Below the pieces are notes generated by a model. The model made no database searches. It was not told the DNA's origin and saw nothing but the letters and a program-made list of their open reading frames with translations. Of a stretch of DNA of 64,000 bases, positions 20,016 through 31,019 are shown one piece after another. The stretch spans positions 109,946 to 173,945 of the forward strand of contig MU657206.1 in NCBI GenBank assembly GCA_026770575.1, read 5' to 3'. The position numbers were made by a program, and so were the translations under genes. The DNA is from Pelagophyceae sp. CCMP2097. Its lineage: Eukaryota; Sar; Pelagophyceae. Position 1 is the first letter of the stretch. Every line of letters starts with the position of its first letter.

Positions 20016-21666
20016 TTAGGTTGGCGCTCTGCTTCCCCAACATGGTAGGAGGAAGACGGCGCACGTGATGTCGTCGCGGTAGCCGTCCTCGTGTGTCCGC
20101 CACTGCTTGATGGCGCAGGTGACGACCTCGGACGCGGCTCTTTCCGCCAAATGCGGCGACCCCTTGTGCTTGTGCAGGTTCAGACCCACGATGGCGACGA
20201 CGTCGTCGGAGCAGAGGAACTCCCAGACGCCGTCGGAGGCGACGACGACGAAGCAGTCGTGGGCCTCGATGCGGTATTCTGCAACGTCAGGTTCGGCTAT
20301 GACCCCGACAGCTTTGACGCAGTCGTCGCCCAAACTCCGCGCCATGGCCAGGCCAGGAAAGGTGCACTCGCGGTCAAGCCAGACGCGCGCGCTGGCGCTC
20401 CACTCGGGCTCCGTGACGAAGCCGCCCGCTAAAGTGATTCGAGCCTTTTCCGCGGGCGAGTCGGGCTTGTGGTCGTGCGTCAGGTCGTGCGCCTTATAAA
20501 CCAGCGGCATCTTCGAATTCGGCGGCCCGGGCCCGACGCATCTGCCGATGGTGACGCGCGAGTCGCCGACGTGCGCCGTCCACACCGACGCCGGCGAGAC
20601 GAGAGCGAGGACGCACGTCGTGCCCGACGTCTCTGAATTTATCTCCGGCGCCGCCTTGAGCGCCGCGTGCGTCGCCAAGAACGCCGCCGAGAGAGCCGAG
20701 CGCACGTTGGGCGCGTCGCGCGTCGCGATGGACCGCGCGACCTCGCCAAATAAGCGCTTGGCGACAAAGTCGGCGACGTTATGGCCAGACTCGCCGTGGC
20801 CGTCGGCGACGATGCACAAAGCACATCGCGCGTCCGCGAAGCGGCCAAACGGCGCGGACACGAGACCTACACAACGGCGGTGGCGCGCGGAGCAGAGGCC
20901 GAGCAAAGAGGCGTTCGACGCACATCTGTCCTGGTTCTCCTTGGGCATGCTCGGAGACGACTGACCGTGGCACGAGAACGCGCCTACGATGCTCCTCGCG
21001 CGGCGCGGCGGCGGCGCGCGCGGAGGCGTCGGCGGCGCGTCCCCAAGAGAGAGGCGCACCGAGGACGGAGGGCGGCAGTGGCCGCGGCGCGTTGTCCGTA
21101 GCAGGCGGGTACAGCGTCGACTTCTGCAGGTGGCCGCGCTTGAACTCGCAGCCCATGTGCGCCACGAGGCCCGAGGCGTCGACGAAGATGTGGGGGAGCT
21201 TGCGTCCCGGCCAGTCCGACGGCGGCGCCACGACCGGCGCGCGCGCCGCAACCGCCGGCCTCGCCTGGACCGTCGCCGATTTCAAGGCCGCCGCGGCCAC
21301 GGCCGCCGCCGCGCTCGCTCGCAGCGCGTGCCTAAGCGAAGGCGTGCGGTCGACGCGCGCGGCGACGAGCGCGGTTGCCTGAAGGAAAGTGCAAGCACCC
21401 CCCCGCGCCGCGAGTATACGTATGGACGCCGGCGCTTGCAGCACCGCCGCGTCGTCCGCGAGCTTCGGGTCGCCGTGGAAGGTTCGCAGGAGAGCCAGAT
21501 CGTCTACGGAGACGGATGCCGCTCTCTCTGGGTACTTGGCGCTCAACCGTTCCTTGAGCACGTCGTTGGAGATCGACGGCTCGCTGCGCAGGATGGCGCG
21601 GCCCTCGACGACGAAGGGCAGGCTGTCTTCCGCCGCGCCGCTAAGCGTGGTTACAGCCCCGCCCAT
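20016..21666 (-). CDS. PP2C-family (PPM) protein phosphatase
   Basis: Mg/Mn-dependent Ser/Thr phosphatase. Exons 21666..21445, 21378..21060, 20983..20924, 20866..20016 (483 aa; introns 66, 76, 57 bp, GT-AG). The start MGGAVTT could be N-myristoylated; an in-frame ATG at 21738 is an alternative. About 180 residues of N-terminal region precede the catalytic domain. PP2C motifs: AFSCHGQSS, KENQDR, ALCIVADGHGESGHNVADF, SGTTCVLALV, AHVGDSRVTIG, MARSLGDD, FVVVASDGVWEFL and YRDDITCAVF. The metal-binding Asp residues are present (DGHG, SDG, DDI), so it should be active. Target pathway unknown. Confidence 0.92.
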
Positions 21667-21738
21667 TGTACCCTGCTCACGACAGCTTCCTGGGCGTTTT
21701 CCAGAAAAATCTGGGAATTGCTCTCTAGGAAATTCCAT

Positions 21739-23111
21739 TGGCTATGAAATTGGGTTGTGCAATCTATTTTTGGAAAATGCACTCTCTCTCGTAATCCATG
21801 GGTCCACATCACTCGAGCGCTCGTCGCCACGCTCGCTGAGAGTCGCCGACAGTGGCGCCTGCAATGATCACGCACCTTTCCATACCTCAGTAGGAATTCC
21901 TACTTTCGAACTTGGGTAGAATCACTCTCGGGTCATGCTGGCACCTGGGGGGAGAATTCAACGCGATGCGCGCGTCGTGGTTGAGCAGCGCGTGGACGAG
22001 CAGTGCAGTGACAAGGAGAGCTCAAAGATTTCCGTGGAAACAGGACACCGAGTATACCTGGCGGATGGGACGCGTCCGACGAGGAAGCGGGCCTACGGTA
22101 TAGAAGGATTTCAAGCCCCTCTCTCGAGGCTCCTTGTCACTGCACGCCGGCCAAGCTCTCACAGAACACTGGGGGAATGGTTCAAGTAGACTTCTCTGCG
22201 GCATGTATACGCGCAGAGGCCAACCATCAACGACAGGCTACCATGCTATCGAGCGATACTTGCCAACATTTTAAAACGCAAATGAACGACGCTAATTTTC
22301 GATACTTGTCGTGGGAAAAGACGATATCGTCCGAGGGACTTCAGATGAGCGTACTAAAAATTCGAGAAAACCCTGAAATCGCCGCTCCAAAACCCATTGA
22401 TAGGCTGTTCAGTTCCGTTTAACATCCGTTTGAAGTAAAATACCCAAATATCGCCGGAAAATACCCAAGTACTGCCGATATTGCGTCGACTCTTGCCCGG
22501 ATTACCGTCGATCCTGTCGATCGCTCCTTAAGGGAAAACCCATCCACCCCTGTCGTTGATGGTTGCCAGAGGCCCCGGAGGCTTAAGGAGGCTCCGGAGG
22601 GTGCGTCCGCGTCATCGGTGCGACTTTGAGCAACCGAGAAAAATGCATCTCTATTTCCGACGGCGCATCCGTCCTGCGCGAGGCGGCTACGCACGCGTGC
22701 GAAGCCGTTCAAAAAGTCGGCCCAACCTTCAACGTTTTTTACGCATGTCACGTGACCAGCGCGCCATTTTTGCGCGGTGGTTTGTGGGACGGCCACGGCG
22801 AATAAGCTTTGGGTGGGTTTCCAGGCTCGTCGCGCGCCTTCGGTCGGCGTGCACCGGCGCGGGTGGCGGGGACTCGCGGCGCCAGCGGCTCGGAGTGCTT
22901 GCGGCGGCCATTGTCGTGCTTGCGGCGGGTGCAGCGGCCCTACCTCGCTCCGGGCACCGCGCGAGGCCGATGGGCGCGGACGCATGAACTCGGCGCGCAG
23001 GAAACCAACGCGACGGCGGCCGCATGTCGCGCCGACGCACACAGGCGCGCACTCCCCTTGGTCGCCCTTTTGGCCGTCGGCGGCGCGAGAGGACCGAGGC
23101 GTCGGGCCTCG
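21739..23111. other. long divergent intergenic region of lower GC
   Basis: Some 1.4 kb between the PP2C gene (minus) and the PH-ankyrin-WW gene (plus). The part from about 21690 to 22530 is visibly AT-richer than the rest of the window and contains only short, non-conserved open frames. Unlike other divergent pairs here, this space is long, so an unrecognised short gene or RNA could be present, but I cannot identify one. Confidence 0.4.
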
Positions 23112-23255
23112 ATGGACCGAGGCATCGGGGGCAACTGCGCGGCGGTCGGCGCCGCGGGGTGGTGCCCGCGCGTGAATGCCCGCGCGGGGCCGCGCGCGAA
23201 ACGCCTCGGCTCTGGCGGCGGTCCGCGACGGCGGGTCGTAGGCGTCGACCCGCGC

Positions 23256-26200
23256 ATGCTCCTCGAGCTCGACCGGCTGCGGCTGGAGAACGAGTCGCTA
23301 CGCACGGCGGGCCTGCGGCCGCCGTCGCCCTATGGCGGCGGCGCGGCGTACGGCCAGCGCGGCGGCGGCCACGCGGAGTCGCCCGAGCAGTCGGACGACG
23401 ACGGCGCGCTGTCCGACGGCCTCGGCGTCGAGGCGGAGCTGGCCATGCTGCGCAGCAACAACTCGCAACTGCGCATGACGGTGCGGCAGTTCCAGGAGGA
23501 CCACTACCTCTCGGACGCGCAGGCGCACCGCGGCGGCGCTTCTTCCGGGCGCGGCGCGGCGCCGCAGCGCCTCTGGGCTTCCCCATCGAGCTCCTGTCGT
23601 AGCATCGTCGCCCCGGAACTTCATAGGAGCTCCTCGGTGTACACCAAGTCCGACTCGTGGGGCTCGCCGGCGCCGATGCGCGCCTCGCTCTCGCCGCGGA
23701 CGCCTTCGACGCCCGGCGGCGGCGGCGGCGGACTGGACGCGCTCTTGGCGAGCATCCCGCCCCTCATCCGCGAGGGCGGCTACCTCTGGAAGGTGCCCGG
23801 CCACAACATGGCCACGCTCGCCAAGCGGCGATGGTTCCGGTGAGGCGGCACTTGGAAAGAGCGCCTTTGTCGACGGAATCTGTCTCGGTGATGTCTCCTT
23901 CGCCCGGCGACAGGATGCGGACGCCGCCACCCTTAGGATCGCGGTGCGGCCTGTAAAGGGCGGCGTGGACGAGGTGGCGGTGACGTGGTGCGACCCCCGG
24001 TCTTCTTCCAGAGCCGGTTTTGGCTCGCCGCAGGAGCCAAAGGTTCGGTCCTTTTCACTGCGCAACGTCGTCGAGATGCGAGTCGGCCACGCGACGTGAG
24101 AACCGCCGCGTCCCGGTGGACCGCCTCGTTTCGGAGCGTTTCGGAGCGGGTCGCGGGCGTGTCCGCCTCGGTCGTCCGCCGCCGGGACGCTGTTCCGTCA
24201 TAGGCCGGCGTGGTGGACGCAGGCGAGCGCGCGCAAGGCGCTGCCCGTGGAGGAGCTGTGCTGGTCACTGGTGGCCCGCGATTCGAAAACTTTGGACGTC
24301 GCAGCCGAGACGGCCCAAGAGGCCGAGCTTTGGAAGAGCGCGCTGCAGGGCATCGTGGCGGCTTTGGACGCGGCGCGGCAGTCGGCGAAGCAGCGGCGCG
24401 GCAGCGGCGCGTCGTCGGACACGGGGTTCCCCGCGCGCGCCGCGCTGAGCCCCGAGTTCGGCCGCGCGCCGCGCGTATCGAGCGGCGACGATTCCCGGCC
24501 GTCGCCGCGTCTGGCGCAGCAGCACGCGGAGAGGTTGCTGCGCGCTGTTAGAGACGGCCGCGCCGACGACGTGGCCGCGGTGCTCGCTCTACCGGACTTT
24601 GCCGCGGACACGGCCATCGATGCGGCCACGGGCGACACGGCGCTGCTCTTAGCGTGCCGCCTCGGCGACGCGGCCCTCGTCTCCGTGGCGCTCAAGTGCG
24701 GCGCGCGCAACGACCCGCACCCGACGTACGGCGGGACCGCGTTGCAGCTCGCAGTCGCTGGCGGCCACGCGGTGGCGGCCGCGGCGCTGCTGAGGGCGGC
24801 GGCGCAGTCGCACGCCGACGCGGCCATCGCGAACCACGTCATGCTCGACGACGCCGGCGCGGACGGCCGCGGCGGCGGCGGCGCCTGGGGCAAAGGCGAC
24901 ACGCCGCTGCACGTCGCCGCGCGGCGGTGCGACGCCGCCATGACCCAGCTCCTTTTAGAACACCACGCCGATGTGCTGGCGCGCGACGCGCGCGGCCGCA
25001 CGGCGGCGCACGTGGCCGCCTCTGGCACCAAAGAAGGCGCGTACAGCGTTTTGGCGCTCCTCCTCGACGCGGCCCAGGACGACGTCCTCGACGCGCGCGA
25101 CCACGCGACGGGCGACACGCCGCTGCACGTCGCCGCGCGGCACGGCGCGCGGCAGTGCGCCGAGCTTTTGCTGCAGACGGCGGCGCTCGCGACGGCGCTC
25201 AACGCCGCGGGGCATACCCCCAGAGACGCCGCCATCCATGCGGGCCGCTACGAGGTCGCGCACCTCGTCCGCGAGTACGAGGGGCCCGCGGGCGGCGCGT
25301 CGGGCGAGCGCGTGCGCGTGGGTCACGTGGCGCCGCCGCCGCCGCGCCACTCCGTCGTCGACATGGGACCGCCCCCGCAAAACCTCGCGCCGCCGCCGAC
25401 GCGCGGCGAGCTCGACGCGCGCCACGCCGGCGACCACTCGCCGACCATGCCGCCGCGGCGGTACGTCGAGTCGCCAAAAGCGGGGCAGGCTGAGTGCTTC
25501 GGCGACGCCGAGGCGGCGGCCGCCGCGGCGTTCGCTTCGCCGCACGACGGCGCTGCGCCGCGGCGCTACGCCTCTGACGGTGGCGCGGACCGGCACATCG
25601 TGGCGCAGTACGACGACGGCCGCGCGCCGCCGCTGCCGTCGGTGGACGCGCCGCCGCAGAAGCGCCGCGGCTACACGTCCGACTCGTCGCAGGGCACGCG
25701 CGACGGCGACTGGCCCGCGTCGATGACGGCGAACGTGTCGCGCGCGCAGCCGGCGATGGACGAAGTGGCGCAACCCTACCTGCGCCGCGCCGACTCCATG
25801 GGCTCGGACGACGTCCCGCGCGAGAGCGACGAGTTGGGCGGCGGCCACTTCTACACGCCCGACGGCGAGTGCTGGCAGGAGCTGTACTCGCACGAGGACG
25901 AGTACACGTACTATTTGCACGTCGTCACTGGCGAGACGCAGTGGGACGACCCGCGCGCGGCTGTGGAGGAGCCGCCGCGCGCGCCGGAGCCCGTCGAGGC
26001 CGACGGCCGCAGGGCGGTGTCGTCGTCGTGGGACGCGTCGGCGGCGGTGACGCCCGCGGCCGCGGCGACGACGCAGAGGGCTGCGACGACGCAGAGCCTC
26101 GACAAGCCGCAGTTCCGGCGCGCACTCTCGGGCGGCCCACTGGCGACGGCCGTCGACATCTTCACCGTCGCTGGGGGCACGCGCGCCCCGTCGCCCATGC

Positions 26201-26799
26201 GGCCGCGGTCCGCGATGGAGTCGCCCACCGCAGACGGCCGGCCCGCCGCCGTGACGCCCGCGGCGGCGTCGGGCGCCGCAGGCTTCTTCCGGTCCGCGCC
26301 CGACGACGCCGCGCGCGGCGGCGACGATGGCGCGCGCGCACCGCAGGCGCGCGCCGCGCCCACGGGGCTGTCGCAGAGCGCGTGGCCGCCGGCGCGCGAG
26401 GCGGTGGCGCGCGTCGAGTCGCAGGGCTGGCCGGGCAGCCGCGGCGAGCAGGGGTCGTCGCTGAGCCCCGCGGACGTCGACTCGTCGGACGACGACGCTT
26501 CGTCCGACGACGCGTCGCCGCCGGCGTCGGTGGCGACGGACCGGTCGCGGCGCACGGCGCCCGGCGACGCCGACGATTCGTCGCCGCGGCCGCCGCGGCC
26601 GCCGCGGAGGGCGAGCCAGTCGCCGCCGCCGCCGAAATACGGCGGCTACGGCGCCGACGCGCGGCACCCGACGACGCCGGCCACCGGTGCGGGACGACGG
26701 CGCGACGACGGCCCGACGTACCTCTCGCCGGCGCGCGTCGTCAACGGCCACCGGCGATTCGTCGAGGACTTCCCGTCGACGGGGGCCCACCGCAGCTAA
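23256..26799 (+). CDS. PH domain - ankyrin repeat - WW domain protein
   Basis: Exons 23256..23839, 23937..24095, 24204..26799 (1112 aa from this ATG; an in-frame ATG at 23112 could add 48). Residues 1-90 contain a leucine-rich coiled coil (LLELDRLRLENESLRTAG, LAMLRSNNSQLRMTVRQFQ). The PH domain (about 172-305) spans both introns: EGGYLWKVPGH, KRRWFRIAVRPVKGGV, SFSLRNVVEMRVGHATP, WSLVARDSKTLDVAAE, AELWKSALQGI. About five ankyrin repeats follow (383-608; DTALLLACRLGDAALVSVAL, DTPLHVAARRCDAAMTQLLL, DTPLHVAARHGARQCAELLL). A WW domain sits at about 803-831 (CWQELYSHEDEYTYYLHV, then TGETQWDDPR). The tail is Ser/Pro/Asp-rich and disordered. Probably a membrane-lipid-recruited scaffold. Confidence 0.82.
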
Positions 26800-26981
26800 C
26801 GCCTCTCAACGCCGCGAACCCCTTCGAACAACCGCCCCAGACTTGGGGCGCCTGGAAGACGCAGTCTTCTGTAAATATACTATTGTTCTCTCTCGAGACA
26901 CCAAAGTTGGCCCTCTAACAAGATTGAGGGTCATGTCCGCCAAGATTGATGTCCGCCGCCATTTTTTCGGCGACGCACGAC

Positions 26982-28386
26982 ATGTTCAAGAGCTTCGTCC
27001 TGGCGCTGCTGGCGGCGCGGGGCGCCGCGCTGCAAGTGCGCGCCCGGGCTTGCATGGCGGCGAGGCCGACGCTGCCGAGGCCCGCGCTCCAGATGGAGGC
27101 GCCGGTGATGCGGCGACTGCCGCAGCAGTCGCTGCCGCACCGGCTCACCAAGGCCCTCCCGCTCGCCGCCCTCGGCGGCGCCATCCTCCTCGGCGCCGGC
27201 GGCTCGGTACACTCCCTCGAGCCGCGGTCGACGCATCACGTCCCGCTCTATAGGCCCTGGCTGCGGACATTGCGAGCGCCGACACCGCAGTGCGCCGCCC
27301 ACAGAACCCCGGGAGGAGCGGGCGTCCGCGACGCTTATATAGGCCGGCGTGCTCGACAACGGGTTCATCCAAGCGACGTCGCTCATCTTTCTCTCTGAGA
27401 TTGGCGACAAGACGTTTTTCATCGTGCGTTTTGCCGCCGCGAACCTTTTGAAGCGGCACCTCTTTGGCACAGGCGTCCATCCTCGCGGCCAAGGCGTCGC
27501 GCGCCATCACGTTCGTCGGGTCGTTCAGCGCCCTTGTGCTCATGACCGTCATCTCGGCGAGTGGTCCTCTCCTTTTCGACCTTTCTCACTTTTGTCACAC
27601 TCTACTTGCCGACCTCGGAGCACGCCTGCCCATCCTTTACGGTTCCATCGTAGGTCGCCATCGGACAGATCTTTCACGTCAGTACTGAGTCTTCGTGGAG
27701 TGTTGGGGACCGGGGCGGCGTAGGCGGTGCCCGAGTCGTTTACGGGTGGCTTACCGCTGGACGATTACGTCGCCATCGCCTCGTTTTTATTCTTCGGCTT
27801 CAAATCCATCTCCGACGCGCTCAGCATTCAGGACGGCGACGTCTCGAGCCTCGACGAGGAGCTCGCAGAAGCTGAGGCGCGTCGGAAGCCCTCGTTTGGG
27901 TGTTCAAGGCCCGTCGGGTGGACCGAACCACTAGGCCGCGCTCGCCGAGGGCAACGTCCTGGAGCGGACGCGCGGCAAGGCCTTTGCGCTTGCAGGGGAG
28001 GCCTTTGCGCTGACCGTGGCCGCGGAGATTGGCGACCGGTCGCAGATTGCCACTATCGCGCTCTCCGCCGCGCAGAACCCGTTCGTCGTCGGCGGCGGCG
28101 CCTGCTTAGGCCACGGCATGGCCACGGGCATCGCCGTCCGATGACCGCGCCGGCGACATCTGAAAATCCGAAACGCCACGGAGAGTTGCGTGCACGAGGC
28201 TCGAGAGACGCCCGGGGAAGCCTTCGGCTCGAGAGACGCCGGGAGAAGCCCTCATCGCCGCCTCAGGTCCTCGGCGGCTCGCTCATCTCCAAGTACGTCA
28301 ACGAAAAGGGCATCTTGCTCATCGCCGGCGTGCTCTTCCTCCTCTTCGCCCTCACCACGGCGCTGCCCCTCCTCGGCGTCATCTAA
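26982..28386 (+). CDS. GDT1/UPF0016-family Mn2+/Ca2+:H+ transporter, plastid-type
   Basis: Multi-pass transporter related to TMEM165 and the plant chloroplast PAM71, which import Mn2+/Ca2+. Seven exons: 26982..27206, 27343..27423, 27473..27556, 27654..27677, 27724..27876, 27935..28135, 28267..28386 (295 aa). It begins with a signal peptide ([17 protein letters not shown]). Both signature motifs are present: SEIGDKTFF in exon 2 and [16 protein letters not shown] in exon 6. Exon 4 is a 24-nt microexon (VAIGQIFH) leading into [18 protein letters not shown]. Two introns require GC donors (27557, GCGAGT; 27877, GCGCGT) to keep family spacing and frame. A GT donor at 27548 for the first would remove three conserved residues. 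Confidence 0.87.
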
Positions 28387-28434
28387 ACGCCTGTGATCGG
28401 CGCGCCCGTGGAAAACTGCGCCTTTAAATTCCCT

Positions 28435-29568
28435 TTATGGCCTCGCGTGCGCGCGTTCCCTCGCGGGCAGCCGGGGCGCCGGATCCTGGGGCACGTAGCC
28501 GCGGAGCGTGTAGAGGCCGCCGGCGCGCGCCCTCCGGAGCGCCGTCTCGCAGGGCGTCTGCGTTGCGGCGCACGCCGCCCGCGCCTTCTTCGGCGCGGCC
28601 TTTTTCTTCCGTCGCACGTTTTGCATCTTTGGAGGGTACACGGCGTCGGTGAACGCGCCAACTGTCGGAGCTGGCGGCGGCGCGGCCTGTTCCGGTGCAA
28701 GCGGCGGCCCGGGCGGCGGCGCGGGCTGGTGCTGCGGCGGCGGTGGCAGGTCGTTCAATTCGTCGCGGCCTCGCCTCGCGGCTCGCCGGGCCTGTTCTTC
28801 GGCGTCGTCGAGCGCGACGCGGAGCGTGATGAGTTCAGCCTGCAACGTTAAACAGTTGGCCTGCCACGTCGCCACCAGCTGCGTCTTGCGGCGGTCGACG
28901 TCGCGGTACTGCGCGACCTCGCTCGAAGCCTCGCGCAAAGACGACGCCAGCAGGTGCCTTTCCCGCTCCGACGCGTCCAAGAGTTCGCGCAGCCGCGCCT
29001 CGCGCTGCCGCGCGCCCGCCGCGTCTGAAGCGCGCTCGCGCGCCTGCCGCAACCGGTCCTCGCCTACGCGCAGAGGTCGTGCGACGCGGCGCGGCGGGGC
29101 GACGGTTGGGAGCGGCGCGGCGGGGCGGGGAGGGCTCACGGAGGGCGTCGACCGTCGCCTCGAGCTCGTAGTTGAGCACCGTCGAAGACGTGTAGGCCAC
29201 GTGGTCCCCGTCGTCGGCGTCGCGGCGGTACGCGCGGTCTTCGTCGTAGCCCGCCTCGTAGCGCCGGTCGTCGGGCGCCCGTGCAGTGTCGTCGAAGGCC
29301 CGGCCCGCGGCGTCGACGAACCGGCCCGCCGTATCCTCAAACGTCCGGCCCGCAGAGTCGTCAAACGTCCGGCCCGCCATGAGGCCCAGGCCGAACGTCG
29401 TGCCGGCGACGAAACTCCGATCCTACGCGCCGTCGGCGGTGGGCCGCGCCGACACGCAGCCGAGGGCAAGGCGATACCGCCGCCCTCACTTACGTCCAGG
29501 TTCGCAAAGGTCTCGAGCTCCGCGTTCTGCCGCCTCACCAGCCGGATGGCCTCGTCCAGCGAAGCCAT
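28435..29568 (-). CDS. coiled-coil protein with AGRTFDD-type tandem repeat
   Basis: Exons 29568..29494, 29422..29140, 29063..28435 (328 aa), joined by GTAAGT and GTGAGC donors. The N-terminus is a short helix (MASLDEAIRLVRRQNAELE). Exon 2 has a short glycine-rich stretch, then about four tandem copies of an 8-residue unit AGRTFDDS/AGRTFEDT/AGRAFDDT. Exon 3 encodes a long coiled coil (ARLRELLDASERERHLLASS to LTLQAELITLRVALDDAEE) and a Pro-rich, then Lys/Arg-rich tail. No family recognised. Its 3' end is only 48 bp from the GDT1 stop and its start lies 146 bp from the divergent neighbour. Confidence 0.68.
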   Translation of the reverse strand: MASLDEAIRLVRRQNAELETFANLDVSEGGGIALPSAACRRGPPPTARRIGVSSPARRSAWASWRAGRLTTLRAGRLRIRRAGSSTPRAGPSTTLHGRPTTGATRRATTKTARTAATPTTGTTWPTRLRRCSTTSSRRRSTPSVSPPRPAAPLPTVAPPRRVARPLRVGEDRLRQARERASDAAGARQREARLRELLDASERERHLLASSLREASSEVAQYRDVDRRKTQLVATWQANCLTLQAELITLRVALDDAEEQARRAARRGRDELNDLPPPPQHQPAPPPGPPLAPEQAAPPPAPTVGAFTDAVYPPKMQNVRRKKKAAPKKARAACAATQTPCETALRRARAGGLYTLRGYVPQDPAPRLPARERAHARP

Positions 29569-29714
29569 ACGTCTCTATAGCTCGTCTAGCGCGCTGCGGC
29601 TCTTTGTCGTCCCAGCGGGAAATGCGGGTTTTCCGTGATCCCCTTTTTGTAATTTTGCCCTCAGATTTTGAACTTCGCACCGTTGCTCGCATCGAAGTCG
29701 GACGTTCCCTCGCG

Positions 29715-30711
29715 ATGGTGCGCTCGCACGGGACGATCGAGGCGACGCACGCGTCCTTCGAGGCGGGCAAGGAGCGGTTCCTTGACGTTTCGGGCAAGCT
29801 GCGCCCCGCCGGCTACGTGGCGCCGAAGAAGGGCGCAGTCGCAGGCGGCCCGCCGCTGTTCTACGCCTGGGGCGCCGCGCCGCTACCGCCGCCGCCGCCG
29901 CAGAAGGCGCCGAGCGACGCGCTGCACCGCGCGCGCGGAAGAAAGGCGGCGCCGCATTCCGACTCTGCCGTAAGCGCGCTCCTCCACAACGCCTACGCGC
30001 CGCCCGACGCCGCCGTGCGCAACGCCCCGCCGCCGCCGCCCTTTGCCTGCGGTGGTACGTGGAGCGCCCACGCCGCGCCGCCGCCAGCGCCGCCGGCCGC
30101 GCCGCCGGCCGCGCCGCCGGCCGCGTCGAGCCTGCCCGTCGATTTGGACGACGAGGACGAGAACGCCGCGCCCGTCGCCGACTACGGTGCCTACCCCGAC
30201 TCGGGCGACGACGAGACGACGGAGCCGGAGCCGCGGCCGACGCTCGTCGTCCCCGAGGCCGCGGAGATGCCCGTGGCGCGGCCCAAGCTCGGCCGACGAA
30301 AGCTCCGTCCCAAGGCGCCGCTCCCGGAGCACCCGTCGCCGAGGCGCTTTCTGGTCATCAACCAAGCGGTGCGTGCGCAATGGACTTTTGCACGAGATTT
30401 GCGAGCCGGGGAGAGCACGAACGGGAATTGCCCCGGCGCGGCACGCGTCGGTATAGGCGTCGATAGCGGGCTCGGCGCCGAGCTCCGCCGTGCGGCGCCC
30501 GTTCAAGGCGACGCAGCCGCGGCCGTTGAAGAGCCAGGCGCACCGGCAGTCTGCAAAAGTGACTCGACACTTCACACGCGCGTCGCCCGTCTATCGCGAG
30601 TCGCCCATTCTGCACAACGTCCGCTACCCGCGCGAAAAGGAGCGCTACTCTACGGAGTACGCCCAAGAGTTCTTCGACCCGGCGTCGCCGCCCAAGCTCA
30701 AGCTCCGCTAA
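29715..30711 (+). CDS. Pro/Ala-rich protein of unknown function
   Basis: Exons 29715..30368 and 30457..30711 (302 aa) join in phase 0 across an 88-bp GT-AG intron. The N-terminus (MVRSHGTIEATHASFEAGKE) is ordered-looking; the middle is Pro/Ala/Asp-rich. The C-terminal exon is well conserved in appearance (AVRRPFKATQPRPLKSQA, ARHFT-like region, SPILHNVRYPREKERYSTEY, ending PKLKLR). No known domain recognised. The pattern of basic, Tyr/Phe-containing short motifs recalls microtubule-associated ciliary proteins, but that is a guess. Confidence 0.6.
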
Positions 30712-31019
30712 AAGGCCCCCGCAGAAGCAATCCTCCGCGGCACGCGACCGCCCGTGGCCGCCCGCTCCGAGGCCCAACCCCTCCTGCGCTTCTATGAAGC
30801 TGTGAATAATATGCACCATCCTCCGAACGCACGACCCTCGTCGCGGCGCCGGTCTGCGATGAACGAACCGTCGTCGCGGCGTTGCTCGTCTGCGATGAAG
30901 AATCAAGTCTCGAGGATCCCACTCGACGCCCCGGCGCCTCCGCCCCGGCGCCGCAATGGCGTGTATTTTTTCAGTCTTCGTTAATCACAAACGAACGACG
31001 GGCCTCTTCGGGCCGCCGG
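30712..31019. other. convergent intergenic region
   Basis: 3' flanks of the Pro/Ala-rich protein gene (plus) and the C2-EF-hand gene (minus). A short near-repeat (cgtcgcggcg..tctgcgatgaa) occurs around 30840 and 30873. No gene supported. Confidence 0.45.

Noticed and set aside
24955..26790. 611-codon minus-strand open frame
   Set aside because: Antisense shadow of the ankyrin-WW exon; no family resemblance, extreme Arg/Val content.
27548..27653. GT donor for the GDT1 third intron
   Set aside because: It would remove the conserved V-I-S after MT; the GC donor at 27557 keeps family spacing. Transcript data would decide.
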